The notes beneath the pieces were generated by a model. The model was not told where the DNA came from and ran no database searches. It was given only the letters and a program-made list of their open reading frames with translations. Shown in pieces: positions 6,306 to 16,179 of a stretch of 36,813 nt of DNA. Positions within the stretch are counted from its first letter, which is position 1; every line of letters starts with the position of its first letter. The position numbers and the translations under genes were made by a program. Origin of the DNA: Streptomyces sp. UNOB3_S3 (lineage in GTDB: Bacteria > Actinomycetota > Actinomycetes > Streptomycetales > Streptomycetaceae); assembly GCF_020740895.1 (NCBI RefSeq), contig NZ_JAILXP010000019.1:1-36813 (forward strand), read 5' to 3'.

Positions 6306-8369
6306 TCAGCGAAGCCCGCCGTCAACGGCGTTCATCAGCGTCCCGCTGTCCCCCGACATCTCCCAGATCATCACCCCGCCCAGCTTCTTCCCCTTCAGCC
6401 AGGCCGTCTTCTTCCCGATCGACCAGGCGTCGTCGAACGTCCACCACTGGCCGCCGTCCCCGGTGTACCCGTACGTCGCCACCGACGCCTCGTCGTGGTA
6501 GACGGTCAGATTCGGCACGGACGCGATCAGGTTGTCGTAGCCGCGCGTCCCGGACTCCTCCGGGAACTGGCCCGGGGCCGCGCCGCCCGCCGCCTGCCAC
6601 ACCCCGTGGGCACCGCCGTCGGCGACCTGCTGCCAGCCGCGGCCGTAGAAGGCCAGCCCCAGGACGACCTTGCGGGGGTCGACGCCCGCGTCGAGATAGG
6701 TCTGGACGGTCTTCTCCACGCTGAACTTCGTGCTGTACGGGTCCTTCGCGTCCGCGTACAGGTTCCCCTGGTGGCCCGTCCGGTTGGGTTCCCAGCTGTT
6801 GTCGCTGCCGGAGCCGTGGAAGTCGTAGCCCTGGACGTTGGCGAAGTCCATGTAGTCGAAGACGCTGGGCATGCCGTCCTTGGTGGTGATGTCCCAGCCC
6901 GCGTCGATCTTCGCCGGGTCGGCCGGGGTGAAGGCGGTCAGGAGGTACTTCTTCCCCGTCGTGGCGCTCAGCGCGTCCAGCTGCTTGCGGAACTCCGCGA
7001 ACAGCAGCAGGTTGTTCGCCTTGTCGTCCTTGGAGACGTGGTTGCCGGCATGGCCGTCCGAGCCCGGCCACTCCCAGTCGATGTCGAAGCCGTCGAAGAT
7101 CCCGGCCGCCGTGCCGGGGCCGCCACGGCCGTTGGACACGGGCAGGTCGCCCTTGATGTACATGTCGACGCAGGACTTGACGAACTTCTGCCGCGACGCG
7201 TCCGTCTTCGCGACGTCCGAGAAGTACTTGCTGTACGTCCAGCCACCGATCGACATATTGATCTTCAGCTTGGGGTACTTGGCCTTGAGCTTCCTCAGCT
7301 GGTTGTAGTTTCCGGCCAGCTTCTGGTCCCAGGTGTCGCCCACGCCGTCGACGGACTCGCCCGCGCCGAAGCCCTTCTCGTAGTCGGCCCAGGAGTCACC
7401 GGCGCCGTCCCCCTGGCCGGGGTCCTGGGGGTTGGGGGTGGTGGCCTTGGTGACGCCGTTGAGGCAGGTCAGATTGGTGGGGTCGATATTGGAGAAGGAG
7501 TAGTTGAGGTGGGTGAGCCTCGCGGCGGCGCCCGTGGCGTCCAGGGACTTCACCGTGTAGCCGCGCCCGTAGATCCCCCACTGCACGAAGTAGCCGACCC
7601 TGGCGTAGTCGCCGCCCGGCTGGGGGTCGCCGCCGCCTCCGCCCGTGGTCCGCACGGTCAGCGGGGCGCTGGCCGGTCCGGTCCGGTCGGCGGTGTCGCG
7701 GGCGACGACCGTGTAGGTGTACTCGGTGCCCGCGCTCAGCCCGGAGTCGGTGTACGCGAGCTTGGCGACCGTCGTGACCTTCGTCCCGGAGCGGTAGACG
7801 TCGTAGTTCTTGATGCCCTTGCCGCTGGTCGCGGCCGTCCACCTCAGCGCGACGCTGTTCGCGGTGACGGACGAGGCCGTCGGGGTGCCCGGCGCGCCCG
7901 GCGGTTCGCCGCCGGGTGAGGAGCCGTCGCAGCCGCCGCCGTTGACCTTGCAGCCGGTGGGGCTGCCGTCGCCGGCGGCGACGAAGCCGAAGGTGACGCT
8001 CCCACCGGGGGCGATGGTCCCGTTGTACTCGCGGTTCTTGCCGGTGAAGTGCGTTCCGGAGTTGCTGACCAGGGCGTCCCAGTAGGAGCCGACCGTCGTC
8101 GTGGCGGGGAAGTCCCACTCGACGGTCCAGGAGTCGATGGCGGTCGTGCCGGTGTTCTTGATGGTCCAGGCGCCCTGGAAGCCGGTCCCCCAGTCGGAGG
8201 TCTTGACGAATGTCGCCGTCGCGGAGGCGGCGGCATGGGCCGGGGCGGCCAGGCCGACGATCAGGCCGATGGGGAGCAGCAGGGCGGCGAAGGCCGCCAT
8301 GACGGCTCGTAAGCGGGTACGTCTGAGAAGGGGGAGAAGGGGTGCGTGTCCCGGGATTCCTGTATGCAC
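6306..8369 (-). CDS. chiC: Secreted chitinase, GH18 with CBM2 and FnIII domains
   Basis: This 687-residue exoenzyme hydrolyses chitin. GTG at 8369 is preceded by GAGGAG. A signal peptide with twin-Arg-like and hydrophobic parts ends at about AHA-A46. A CBM2-type carbohydrate-binding module follows (about 48 to 150), then a fibronectin type III domain (about 160 to 245), a Gly/Pro linker and the GH18 barrel (about 255 to 687). The GH18 signature DGFDIDWEWPG carries the catalytic acid E433, and SIGGWTYS is the second strand motif. The domain order matches ChiC/Chi63 of Streptomyces. It lies directly after chiS-chiR and has its own promoter with the chitinase direct repeats. An upstream extension of the open frame crosses that promoter and was rejected. 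Confidence 0.93.
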   Translation of the reverse strand: MHTGIPGHAPLLPLLRRTRLRAVMAAFAALLLPIGLIVGLAAPAHAAASATATFVKTSDWGTGFQGAWTIKNTGTTAIDSWTVEWDFPATTTVGSYWDALVSNSGTHFTGKNREYNGTIAPGGSVTFGFVAAGDGSPTGCKVNGGGCDGSSPGGEPPGAPGTPTASSVTANSVALRWTAATSGKGIKNYDVYRSGTKVTTVAKLAYTDSGLSAGTEYTYTVVARDTADRTGPASAPLTVRTTGGGGGDPQPGGDYARVGYFVQWGIYGRGYTVKSLDATGAAARLTHLNYSFSNIDPTNLTCLNGVTKATTPNPQDPGQGDGAGDSWADYEKGFGAGESVDGVGDTWDQKLAGNYNQLRKLKAKYPKLKINMSIGGWTYSKYFSDVAKTDASRQKFVKSCVDMYIKGDLPVSNGRGGPGTAAGIFDGFDIDWEWPGSDGHAGNHVSKDDKANNLLLFAEFRKQLDALSATTGKKYLLTAFTPADPAKIDAGWDITTKDGMPSVFDYMDFANVQGYDFHGSGSDNSWEPNRTGHQGNLYADAKDPYSTKFSVEKTVQTYLDAGVDPRKVVLGLAFYGRGWQQVADGGAHGVWQAAGGAAPGQFPEESGTRGYDNLIASVPNLTVYHDEASVATYGYTGDGGQWWTFDDAWSIGKKTAWLKGKKLGGVMIWEMSGDSGTLMNAVDGGLR

Positions 8370-8424
8370 GGCGTGCTCCTCGGGTGAGGGCCAAGACAGG
8401 GTGGGGGGTGCGCGTTGTGAGGGG

Positions 8425-8453
8425 AGCGTAAGAAGGTCCGTACCAATGGTCAA
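8425..8453 (-). promoter_or_regulatory. chiC promoter with chitinase-type direct repeats
   Basis: On the minus strand, -35 TTGACC (8453 to 8448), a 17-base spacer and -10 TACGCT (8430 to 8425) form a good vegetative promoter. Two direct repeats, TGGTCCAGACCT (8466 to 8455) and TGGTACGGACCT (8445 to 8434, 10 of 12 identical), flank the -35. The first is the 12-bp element known from streptomycete chitinase promoters, which mediates chitin induction and glucose repression. Confidence 0.85.
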
Positions 8454-9118
8454 GAGGTCTGGACCAGACCCCATTCACGGGCCAGTACGGCCGCCTGGAC
8501 CCGGCTGCGCAGCTCCAGCTTCGCCAGCAGCCTGCTCACATGCGTCTTCACCGTCGCCTCGGCCATCCCCAGCCGCCCCGCGACCTCCGCGTTCGACAGC
8601 CCCTCCCCCAGGCACACCAGCACCTCCCGCTCCCGCCGGGTGAGGGTCTCCAGCGCGGCCGCGCCGTCCCCGGGTTCCGGGCGGACGGGCGCGGGGCGCG
8701 CGAACTCCGCGATGAGCCGGCGGGTGACGGCCGGTGAGATCAGCCCCTCGCCCCGGGCCACCGTCCGTACGGCCGCCACCAGTTCCGCCGCCTCGCTGTC
8801 CTTCAGCAGGAAGCCGGAAGCGCCCGCCCGCAGCGCGCCGAAGACGTAACCGTCGAGGTCGAAGGTGGTCAGCACCAGCACATCGGCGAGCCCCTCGGCG
8901 GTGACCAGCCGGGTGGCGGCCACCCCGTCCAGCCGGGGCATCTGGATGTCCATCAGCACCACGTCGGGGCGCAGCTCCCGGGCCAGCCGCACGGCCTCCT
9001 CGCCGTCGGCCGCCTCGCCGACGACCTCGATGCCGGGCGCCGAGCGCAGGATGAGCACCAGCCCGGACCGTACCGCGGCCTGGTCCTCGGCGACGACGAC
9101 CCGTACCGACCCCGTCAT
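8450..9118 (-). CDS. chiR: NarL-family response regulator ChiR
   Basis: This 222-residue regulator has a receiver domain at residues 5 to 120, with acidic pocket E11/D12 and phospho-acceptor D57 in DVVLMDIQMP. A LuxR-type helix-turn-helix follows at about 155 to 215 (LTRREREVLVCLGEGLSNAEVA). ATG at 9118 overlaps the chiS stop as ATGA, so the two proteins are translationally coupled. The open frame continues upstream through chiS in another frame and is not a fusion. In S. coelicolor a linked two-component system of this kind controls chiC, and the gene directly downstream here is chiC. I infer it activates chiC. Confidence 0.88.
   Translation of the reverse strand: MTGSVRVVVAEDQAAVRSGLVLILRSAPGIEVVGEAADGEEAVRLARELRPDVVLMDIQMPRLDGVAATRLVTAEGLADVLVLTTFDLDGYVFGALRAGASGFLLKDSEAAELVAAVRTVARGEGLISPAVTRRLIAEFARPAPVRPEPGDGAAALETLTRREREVLVCLGEGLSNAEVAGRLGMAEATVKTHVSRLLAKLELRSRVQAAVLAREWGLVQTS
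8456..8470. promoter_or_regulatory. DasR-like (dre) palindrome at the chiC promoter
   Basis: GGTCTGG-A-CCAGACC is a perfect 7-bp inverted repeat around one central base. The 16-base window matches the dre consensus ACTGGTCTAGACCACT at about 13 positions. DasR is the GlcNAc-responsive GntR regulator of chitin genes. The site overlaps the last codons of chiR and the first direct repeat. Confidence 0.65.
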
Positions 9119-10314
9119 GACTTCTCCGACCTCTCCTCGTCCACGGGCAACACTGCCCGGATCGTCCACGCCCCGTCCACCGGCCCCGCCTCGAACTCCC
9201 CGTTCAGCAGCGCGACGCGCTCCCGCATGCCGACGAGCCCGGCGCCCGCGCCCGGCGCCCTCGGCCCCGGGCAGGCCGCGCCCAGGGGGCTCGTCACCCG
9301 GACGGTCAGCGGGCCGTCGCCGTCCACCCGGCCCAGCTCCACGGTCACCTCGCCGGACGCGGCGTGCTTCACCGCGTTCGTCAGCGACTCCTGGACGATC
9401 CGGTACGCCGCGAGCTCCACCGGCACGGGCAGCGCGCCCTTCCCCCGCCCGTCGCGCAGCACAAAGGAGAAGCGGTCGTCCCGGACGCTGGTGCGGGCCC
9501 GCTCCAGCAGGGCGTCGAGGCCGTCGAGCCGGGGGGTGGGGGCGGGCTCGTCCGCGCCGGCCGTCTCCCGCAGCAGGCCGATCAGCCGGCGCATCTCCGC
9601 CAGGCCCTGGACGCTGTTCTCCCGGATCACCCCGAGCGCCTCCCGGGAGGCCCCCGGCTCGTCGATCGACAGCGCGGCCGAGGAGTGGATGGCGATGGCC
9701 GACAGATGGCCCGCCACCATGTCGTGCAGCTCCCGTGCCATCCGGGCCCGTTCGGCGGCCACGGCCTCGCGCCGGTCCAGCTCCACCAGGAGCGCGGTCC
9801 GCTCCGCCGTCAGCCGGGCGGCCTCGGCGGCGTCGCGGTGCACCCGTACGCCCACCCCGGTCCAGGCGGGGGCGACGGTCAGGACGGCCAGCGCGATGCC
9901 GACCAGCAGCGCGGCGGGCTCCCGCATCAGCGCGACGGCCAGCAGCGTGCCGAGCACGGTGAGCACCTCGGTGGCCCGGGGGATGAACCGGTAGGCGGCG
10001 GCCGGGCCGTAGAGCACGGCCGCGTAGACGAGGTCGGTGAACATCCCGACATTGGCGATGAGGCTGCCCGCGCAGACGTCCAGCGCCAGGGCGGCCGTCC
10101 CGATGCCCAGCCCCACCAGCGGCGCCCTGCGCCGCAGCAGCTCCGCGCCGGCCATCACGACGAGGGCGAGCAGCGCGAACCGCCGCGGCACCCCCGGCAG
10201 GACGGGGTGACTGATCAGCCCCAGCGCGTACAGCAGCAGCCCGCCGAGCAGCCCGACGGTGGCGACGGCCATGTCGGCACGCTCGGGCGGACGGAACGGA
10301 AGGCTGCCGGGCAT
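9115..10314 (-). CDS. chiS: Membrane sensor histidine kinase ChiS
   Basis: This 399-residue kinase has about five N-terminal transmembrane helices within residues 17 to 152 and no large extracellular domain. A HisKA_3 dimerisation domain with phospho-acceptor H197 in MARELHDMVAGHLSAIAIH follows, then a HATPase domain with the N-box (AAYRIVQESLTNAVKHA) and a GLVGMRERV G-box. This is the NarX/DegS-like subclass that pairs with LuxR-type regulators. The start is uncertain: GGAG lies only two bases before the ATG at 10314, and an internal ATG is at residue 15. ChiR is encoded immediately downstream with a 4-bp overlap. The signal is inferred to relate to chitin. Confidence 0.86.
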   Translation of the reverse strand: MPGSLPFRPPERADMAVATVGLLGGLLLYALGLISHPVLPGVPRRFALLALVVMAGAELLRRRAPLVGLGIGTAALALDVCAGSLIANVGMFTDLVYAAVLYGPAAAYRFIPRATEVLTVLGTLLAVALMREPAALLVGIALAVLTVAPAWTGVGVRVHRDAAEAARLTAERTALLVELDRREAVAAERARMARELHDMVAGHLSAIAIHSSAALSIDEPGASREALGVIRENSVQGLAEMRRLIGLLRETAGADEPAPTPRLDGLDALLERARTSVRDDRFSFVLRDGRGKGALPVPVELAAYRIVQESLTNAVKHAASGEVTVELGRVDGDGPLTVRVTSPLGAACPGPRAPGAGAGLVGMRERVALLNGEFEAGPVDGAWTIRAVLPVDEERSEKS

Positions 10315-10473
10315 GGCTCCATCTCAGCACGTCACCGGGGGTACGGTCGTCGCCCCGGCGCCCGCCGGAAAGGGCGGGCGGTACATCGAAGGATGCAGTC
10401 CCATCTCCTCACACCGGGCGAAGAAACCGCAGGTCGCGGCGGTCAGTCTGGAGGTGAGGGAAGGGAGAGAACC

Positions 10474-11025
10474 GTGATCGTCACGCTGATCGTCGCCTGT
10501 GAGATCGGCTTCTGGATCCTGCTGGTGGGCGGGCTCAGCCTCCGCTACCTGGCCCGCATGCCGCGCGCGGGGGTCGCGGTACTGCTGCTGGAGCCGGTGC
10601 TGGAGCTGGTGCTGCTGATCGCCACCGCGATCGATCTGAAGAACGGCGCGACCGCCGACTGGAAGCATGGACTGGCCGCCGTCTACCTGGGCTTCTCGGT
10701 GGGGCTCGGCCACTCCACCATCAAATGGGCCGACCAGCGCTTCGCCCACCGCTTCGCGGGCGGGCCGCCGCCGGTGAAACCGCCGAAGTACGGCAAGGAG
10801 CGCACCGCGCACGAGTGGAGGACCGCCGGCCGCTGGATCCTCGCGGCGGGCGTGGCACTCGGCCTGCTGCAATGCGCCGTCTGGTACGTGGAGGGCTCCG
10901 GCGACATCAGCTCGCTGCGGGACTGGCAGACCAAGATGCTGCTGGTCATCGGCATCAACCTGGCGATCGCGGGCAGCTACACGATCTGGCCCAAGCAGCC
11001 GGAGAAGGACCGGGCGAACGTCTAG
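10474..11025 (+). CDS. Five-helix integral membrane protein of unknown function
   Basis: This 183-residue protein starts at GTG 10474, with GGGAGAG upstream. Hydrophobic helices lie at about 3 to 25, 32 to 53, 66 to 84, 112 to 131 and 146 to 167. A cytoplasmic-type loop rich in Lys and Pro (PPPVKPPKYGKE) separates helices 3 and 4. I know no catalytic motif in it. It is transcribed divergently from chiS across a 159-bp gap and converges on the DUF2550 gene, with the two stop codons overlapping. G+C pattern and codon use are those of a resident gene. Confidence 0.8.
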   Translation: MIVTLIVACEIGFWILLVGGLSLRYLARMPRAGVAVLLLEPVLELVLLIATAIDLKNGATADWKHGLAAVYLGFSVGLGHSTIKWADQRFAHRFAGGPPPVKPPKYGKERTAHEWRTAGRWILAAGVALGLLQCAVWYVEGSGDISSLRDWQTKMLLVIGINLAIAGSYTIWPKQPEKDRANV

Positions 11026-11471
11026 GCGACGTTCACCCGCTGCCCCGGAGGCGCCGCCTCCAGCCAGGCCAGGAAGCCCGTCAGCGCGTCCTCGCTCATG
11101 GCCAGTTCCAGCCGCGTCCCCCGGTGGAGACAGACGAGCACCACGGCGTCCGACAGGAGCGCCAGCTCCTCCTCGCCCTGGGGGGTACGGCGCTCGATGA
11201 CCTCGATGGAGTCCCGCTCCAGCATCCGGCGCGGCCGGGGGGCGTAGGAGAACACCCGGAACCACTCGATCCGGTCGCCGTTGTAGCGCGCGACCCCATA
11301 GACCCAGCCCTTGCCGGCGGGCTCGGGGTCCAGCTCCGGAACGTTCCAGCGCAGGCTGCAGTCGAAGGTGCCGCCGGAGCGCTGGATCAGCCGTCTCCGC
11401 AGCCCGAAGACGAAGAGCCCAACCAGCACCAGCAGGACGACGACGCCGCTCACGAGCAGAGCGAGGACCAT
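11022..11471 (-). CDS. DUF2550 membrane protein
   Basis: This 149-residue protein has one N-terminal transmembrane helix (about 3 to 24), then Arg-rich GLRRRLIQRSGGTFDCSLR and a compact PH-like domain. It belongs to the DUF2550 family, usually found next to atpC in actinobacteria. Function is unknown. ATG at 11471 has GAGGAGG nine bases upstream. The GTG two codons earlier is only three bases from that site and is less likely. It lies after the atp operon terminator on the same strand. Confidence 0.85.
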   Translation of the reverse strand: MVLALLVSGVVVLLVLVGLFVFGLRRRLIQRSGGTFDCSLRWNVPELDPEPAGKGWVYGVARYNGDRIEWFRVFSYAPRPRRMLERDSIEVIERRTPQGEEELALLSDAVVLVCLHRGTRLELAMSEDALTGFLAWLEAAPPGQRVNVA

Positions 11472-11520
11472 CTCCACCGACCTCCTCGCATCATCTAGAG
11501 CAACCGCACCTGCGTTATTG

Positions 11521-11571
11521 CCTCAGCCGCGGACCGCCCTGGACATATTCCAGGCCGGCCCGCGGCTGAGG
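11521..11571 (-). terminator. Terminator of the atp operon
   Basis: A long compound hairpin has a perfect outer 12-bp stem (CCTCAGCCGCGG/CCGCGGCTGAGG), an inner CCTGGA/TCCAGG stem (11538 to 11543 with 11549 to 11554) and a CATAT loop. It starts 24 bases past the atpC stop. Confidence 0.82.
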
Positions 11572-11594
11572 GTCGTACTCGAAGCGGATCGGGG

Positions 11595-11969
11595 CTAGTG
11601 AACGCCCGCGACCGCCTTCAGCCGGACATCGGCGCGCCGCTCGGCGGCCGCGTCGGCCTCCGCCTTCGCCCGCTCGAGCGCCCGCTCGGCGCGCTCGACG
11701 TCGATCTCGTCGGCGAGCTCCGCGATCTCTGCGAGCAGCGAGAGCTTGTCGTCGGCGAAGGAGATGAAGCCACCGTGGACCGCGGCGACGACGACGCCGT
11801 CCTTGGTCTTGATGGTGACCGGGCCGGACTGCAGCACACCGAGCAGCGGCTGGTGGCCGGGCATGACGCCGATGTCACCCGACGGTGTACGCGCGATGAC
11901 CAGAGTGGCCTCGCCGGACCAGACGCTTCGGTCCGCCGCGACCAGCTCGACGTGCAACTCAGCAGCCAA
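11595..11969 (-). CDS. atpC: F1F0 ATP synthase subunit epsilon
   Basis: This 124-residue epsilon subunit belongs to the central stalk and modulates coupling and ATP hydrolysis. An N-terminal beta-sandwich (LHVELVAADRSVWSGEA, GDIGVMPGHQPLLGVL) is followed by the C-terminal helical hairpin rich in Ala, Glu and Arg (AERALERAKAEADAAAERRADVRLK). The start is TTG at 11969, with GAGGAG five bases upstream; this gives the usual streptomycete length. An upstream in-frame start would add seven residues and bury the binding site. It is the last gene of the operon and is separated from atpD by two hairpins. Confidence 0.93.
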   Translation of the reverse strand: MAAELHVELVAADRSVWSGEATLVIARTPSGDIGVMPGHQPLLGVLQSGPVTIKTKDGVVVAAVHGGFISFADDKLSLLAEIAELADEIDVERAERALERAKAEADAAAERRADVRLKAVAGVH

Positions 11970-12037
11970 CGTGGCTCCTCGGGTCTCCACCCGCCGGGTA
12001 CGACGGGTGTTGGGTCAAAGAATAGGGGACGTACGGA

Positions 12038-12064
12038 CCGGGGGCGGGAGTGCCCCGCCCCCGG
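12038..12064 (-). promoter_or_regulatory. Second intercistronic hairpin between atpD and atpC
   Basis: A perfect 11-bp G+C stem (CCGGGGGCGGG/CCCGCCCCCGG) with a 5-base loop lies 69 bases upstream of atpC. With its neighbour it may attenuate transcription into atpC or protect the atpD mRNA end. Confidence 0.6.
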
Positions 12065-12076
12065 GCCGTCGATCGC

Positions 12077-12094
12077 GGGGCTCCGAAGAGCCCC
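12077..12094 (-). promoter_or_regulatory. C(UUCG)G tetraloop hairpin directly after atpD
   Basis: In the mRNA sense it reads GGGGCTC-TTCG-GAGCCCC, a 7-bp stem closed by the very stable C(UUCG)G tetraloop, five bases past the atpD stop codon. It may act as a partial terminator or as a barrier to 3' exonucleases. Confidence 0.65.
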
Positions 12095-12099
12095 CCGGA

Positions 12100-13542
<1,443 letters not shown>

Positions 13543-14457
13543 TTATCGGTCACTCCCCGCGGTCGCGTCGGCCAGAGCACTGGCGCCACCGACGATCTCG
13601 CTGATTTCCTGGGTGATTTCGGCCTGTCGGGCCGCGTTGGCAAGCCGCGAGAGCGACTTGATGAGCTCTTCGGCGTTGTCGGTCGCCGACTTCATCGCCC
13701 GGCGGCGGGCCGCGTGCTCGGAAGCGGCGGCCTGCAGCAGGGCGTTGTAGATCCGGGACTCGACATACCGCGGCAGCAGTGCGTCGAGCACGGCCTCGTC
13801 CGAGGGCTCGAAGTCGAACAGCGGCAGGATCTTGTCCTTGGCCGTCTCCTCCTCCGTGGCCTCGAGGCTCAGCGGCAGCAGCCGCTTCTCGACCGGCGTC
13901 TGCGTCATCATCGACACGAATTCCGTGAAGACGATGTGCAGCTCGTCCACGCCGCCCTCGGCCGTGTCCCGCTGGACCGCCTCGATCAGCGGACCGGCGA
14001 CACGCTTGGCGTCGGCGTAGGTCGGGCTGTCGGTGAAGCCCGTCCACGACTCGGCGACCGGCAGCTCACGGAAGCCGTAGTACGCGACGCCCTTGCGGCC
14101 GACGATGTACGTGACGACGTCCTTGCCCTCGGCCTTGAGACGCTCGGTCAGCTGGCCGGCGGCCTTGATCGCGTTGGAGGAGTAGCCGCCGGCCAGACCG
14201 CGGTCGCTCGTGACGAGCAGGACCGCGACCCGGACGGGGTTCTCGACCTCGGTGGTCAGGGCGTGCTTGGTGTTGGAGCCGGTGGCAACCGCGGTCACTG
14301 CCCGGGTGAGCTCACTGGCGTACGGAGTGGACGCGGCCACCTGGCGCTGTGCCTTGACGATGCGCGAGGCGGCGATCATCTCCATCGCCTTGGTGATCTT
14401 CTTGGTCGCAGTGACGGACTTGATCCGTCGCTTGTAGACCCGGAGCTGGGCACCCAT
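13543..14457 (-). CDS. atpG: F1F0 ATP synthase subunit gamma
   Basis: This 304-residue rotor shaft turns inside the alpha3beta3 ring. The N-terminal helix [27 protein letters not shown] and the C-terminal helix ([38 protein letters not shown]) form the coiled-coil shaft. The Rossmann-like middle part contains [19 protein letters not shown]. The ATG lies two bases from the atpA stop, and the gene ends where atpD begins. Both spacings indicate tight coupling. Confidence 0.96.
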   Translation of the reverse strand: MGAQLRVYKRRIKSVTATKKITKAMEMIAASRIVKAQRQVAASTPYASELTRAVTAVATGSNTKHALTTEVENPVRVAVLLVTSDRGLAGGYSSNAIKAAGQLTERLKAEGKDVVTYIVGRKGVAYYGFRELPVAESWTGFTDSPTYADAKRVAGPLIEAVQRDTAEGGVDELHIVFTEFVSMMTQTPVEKRLLPLSLEATEEETAKDKILPLFDFEPSDEAVLDALLPRYVESRIYNALLQAAASEHAARRRAMKSATDNAEELIKSLSRLANAARQAEITQEISEIVGGASALADATAGSDR

Positions 14458-14459
14458 GC

Positions 14460-16034
14460 TCAGCCCTCGCCCAGCAGCTTGCCGTCCGCGGTCTCGAACT
14501 GCTGCTTGAAGGACGCGATCGCGTCGCCCGTGGCCGTCAGGGTGTCGTCCGACATCTTGCCGCCCTCGCGGATCGACGTCATCAGGCCCTTGTGCTCACG
14601 GTGCAGGTAGTCCAGCAGCTCGCGCTCGAAGCGGCGGATGTCCTCGACCGGGACGTCGTCCATCTTGCCGGTGGTGCCGGCCCAGATGGAGACGACCTGG
14701 TCCTCGGTGGAGTACGGGGCGTACTGGCCCTGCTTCAGCAGCTCGACCATGCGCTTACCGCGCTCCAGGGCGGCCTTGGAGGCCGCGTCCAGGTCGGAAC
14801 CGAAGGCGGCGAACGCCTCCAGCTCACGGAACTGGGCGAGGTCCACACGGAGGCGGCCGGAGACCTGCTTCATGGCCTTGTGCTGGGCGGAGCCACCGAC
14901 ACGGGAGACCGAGATACCGACGTTCAGCGCGGGGCGCTGACCGGCGTTGAAGAGGTCCGACTCCAGGAAGCACTGGCCGTCGGTGATGGAGATGACGTTG
15001 GTCGGGATGAACGCCGACACGTCGTTCGCCTTGGTCTCGACGATCGGCAGACCGGTCATCGAACCGGCGCCCATGTCGTCGGAGAGCTTGGCGCAGCGCT
15101 CCAGCAGACGCGAGTGCAGGTAGAAGACGTCACCCGGGTAGGCCTCACGGCCCGGCGGGCGGCGCAGCAGCAGGGAGACGGCACGGTAGGCGTCGGCCTG
15201 CTTCGACAGGTCGTCGAAGACGATCAGGACGTGCTTGCCCTGGTACATCCAGTGCTGGCCGATGGCCGAGCCGGTGTACGGCGCGAGGTACTTGAAGCCG
15301 GCCGGGTCGGACGCCGGAGCCGCGACGATCGTCGTGTACTCCAGGGCGCCGGCCTCCTCCAGGGCGCCACGCACGGACGCGATGGTGGAGCCCTTCTGGC
15401 CGATGGCGACGTAGATGCAGCGGACCTGCTTCTTCGGGTCGCCCGAGCGCCAGTTGTCGCGCTGGTTGATGATCGTGTCGATGGCCAGCGCGGTCTTGCC
15501 GGTCTGACGGTCACCGATGATCAGCTGACGCTGACCGCGGCCGACCGGGGTCATCGCGTCGACGGCCTTGTAGCCGGTCTCCATCGGCTCGTGGACCGAC
15601 TTGCGGACCATGACGCCGGGGGCCTGCAGTTCGAGGGCGCGGCGGCCCTCGATGCCGGTGATCTCGCCGAGGCCGTCGATCGGGTTGCCCAGCGGGTCGA
15701 CGACGCGGCCGAGGTATCCCTCGCCGACCGCGACGGAGAGCACCTCACCGGTGCGCTGCACCGGCTGGCCCTCCTCGATGCCGCTGAACTCGCCGAGGAC
15801 GACCGCACCGATCTCGCGCTCCTCAAGGTTGAGGGCGAGACCGAGGGTGCCGTCCTCGAACCGCAGCAGCTCGTTCGCCATGGCCGAGGGAAGACCCTCG
15901 ACCTTCGCGATGCCGTCGCCGGCAAGGCTGACCGTACCGACCTCCTCGCGCGAGGCCGCGTCCGGCTTGTACGCCTGGACAAAGTTCTCCAGTGCGTCCC
16001 GGATCTCCTCCGGCCGGATCGTGAGCTCCGCCAT
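14460..16034 (-). CDS. atpA: F1F0 ATP synthase subunit alpha
   Basis: This 524-residue non-catalytic nucleotide-binding subunit has Walker A GDRQTGKT at about 172 to 179, Walker B-type [13 protein letters not shown], and the alpha-subunit signature with [13 protein letters not shown]. The N-terminus [18 protein letters not shown] starts at ATG 16034, preceded by AGGGAA. The open frame continues upstream through a structured 145-bp gap, but that part is not conserved-looking and was excluded. The G+C-rich hairpins in that gap may affect expression of atpA and the genes after it. Confidence 0.97.
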   Translation of the reverse strand: MAELTIRPEEIRDALENFVQAYKPDAASREEVGTVSLAGDGIAKVEGLPSAMANELLRFEDGTLGLALNLEEREIGAVVLGEFSGIEEGQPVQRTGEVLSVAVGEGYLGRVVDPLGNPIDGLGEITGIEGRRALELQAPGVMVRKSVHEPMETGYKAVDAMTPVGRGQRQLIIGDRQTGKTALAIDTIINQRDNWRSGDPKKQVRCIYVAIGQKGSTIASVRGALEEAGALEYTTIVAAPASDPAGFKYLAPYTGSAIGQHWMYQGKHVLIVFDDLSKQADAYRAVSLLLRRPPGREAYPGDVFYLHSRLLERCAKLSDDMGAGSMTGLPIVETKANDVSAFIPTNVISITDGQCFLESDLFNAGQRPALNVGISVSRVGGSAQHKAMKQVSGRLRVDLAQFRELEAFAAFGSDLDAASKAALERGKRMVELLKQGQYAPYSTEDQVVSIWAGTTGKMDDVPVEDIRRFERELLDYLHREHKGLMTSIREGGKMSDDTLTATGDAIASFKQQFETADGKLLGEG

Positions 16035-16072
16035 TTGGGTTCCCTGCTCTCCTTGTTGGGCCCGAAGTAATT

Positions 16073-16125
16073 CTGGGGGTCTGGGGACGTTCTCCCACAG
16101 CAGCCGCGCTGCTCTGGGCCCCCAG
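16073..16125 (-). promoter_or_regulatory. Nested hairpins between atpH and atpA
   Basis: An outer stem CTGGGGG/CCCCCAG (16073 to 16079 with 16119 to 16125) encloses a perfect inner hairpin AGCAGC-CGC-GCTGCT (16099 to 16113). A further 7-bp inverted repeat, CCAACTC/GAGTTGG, lies at 16140 to 16174. This is the largest internal gap of the F1 part of the operon. Confidence 0.5.
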
Positions 16126-16179
16126 AGGACACCGTCGACCCAACTCGGGCCGTCAGTTTGCTCTTGAGTTGGTGGCTGG

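Noticed and set aside
9119..10330. Apparent fusion of chiR to a 400-residue N-terminal part
   Set aside because: That part is an out-of-frame reading of chiS. The ATGA overlap and the two complete proteins show separate genes.
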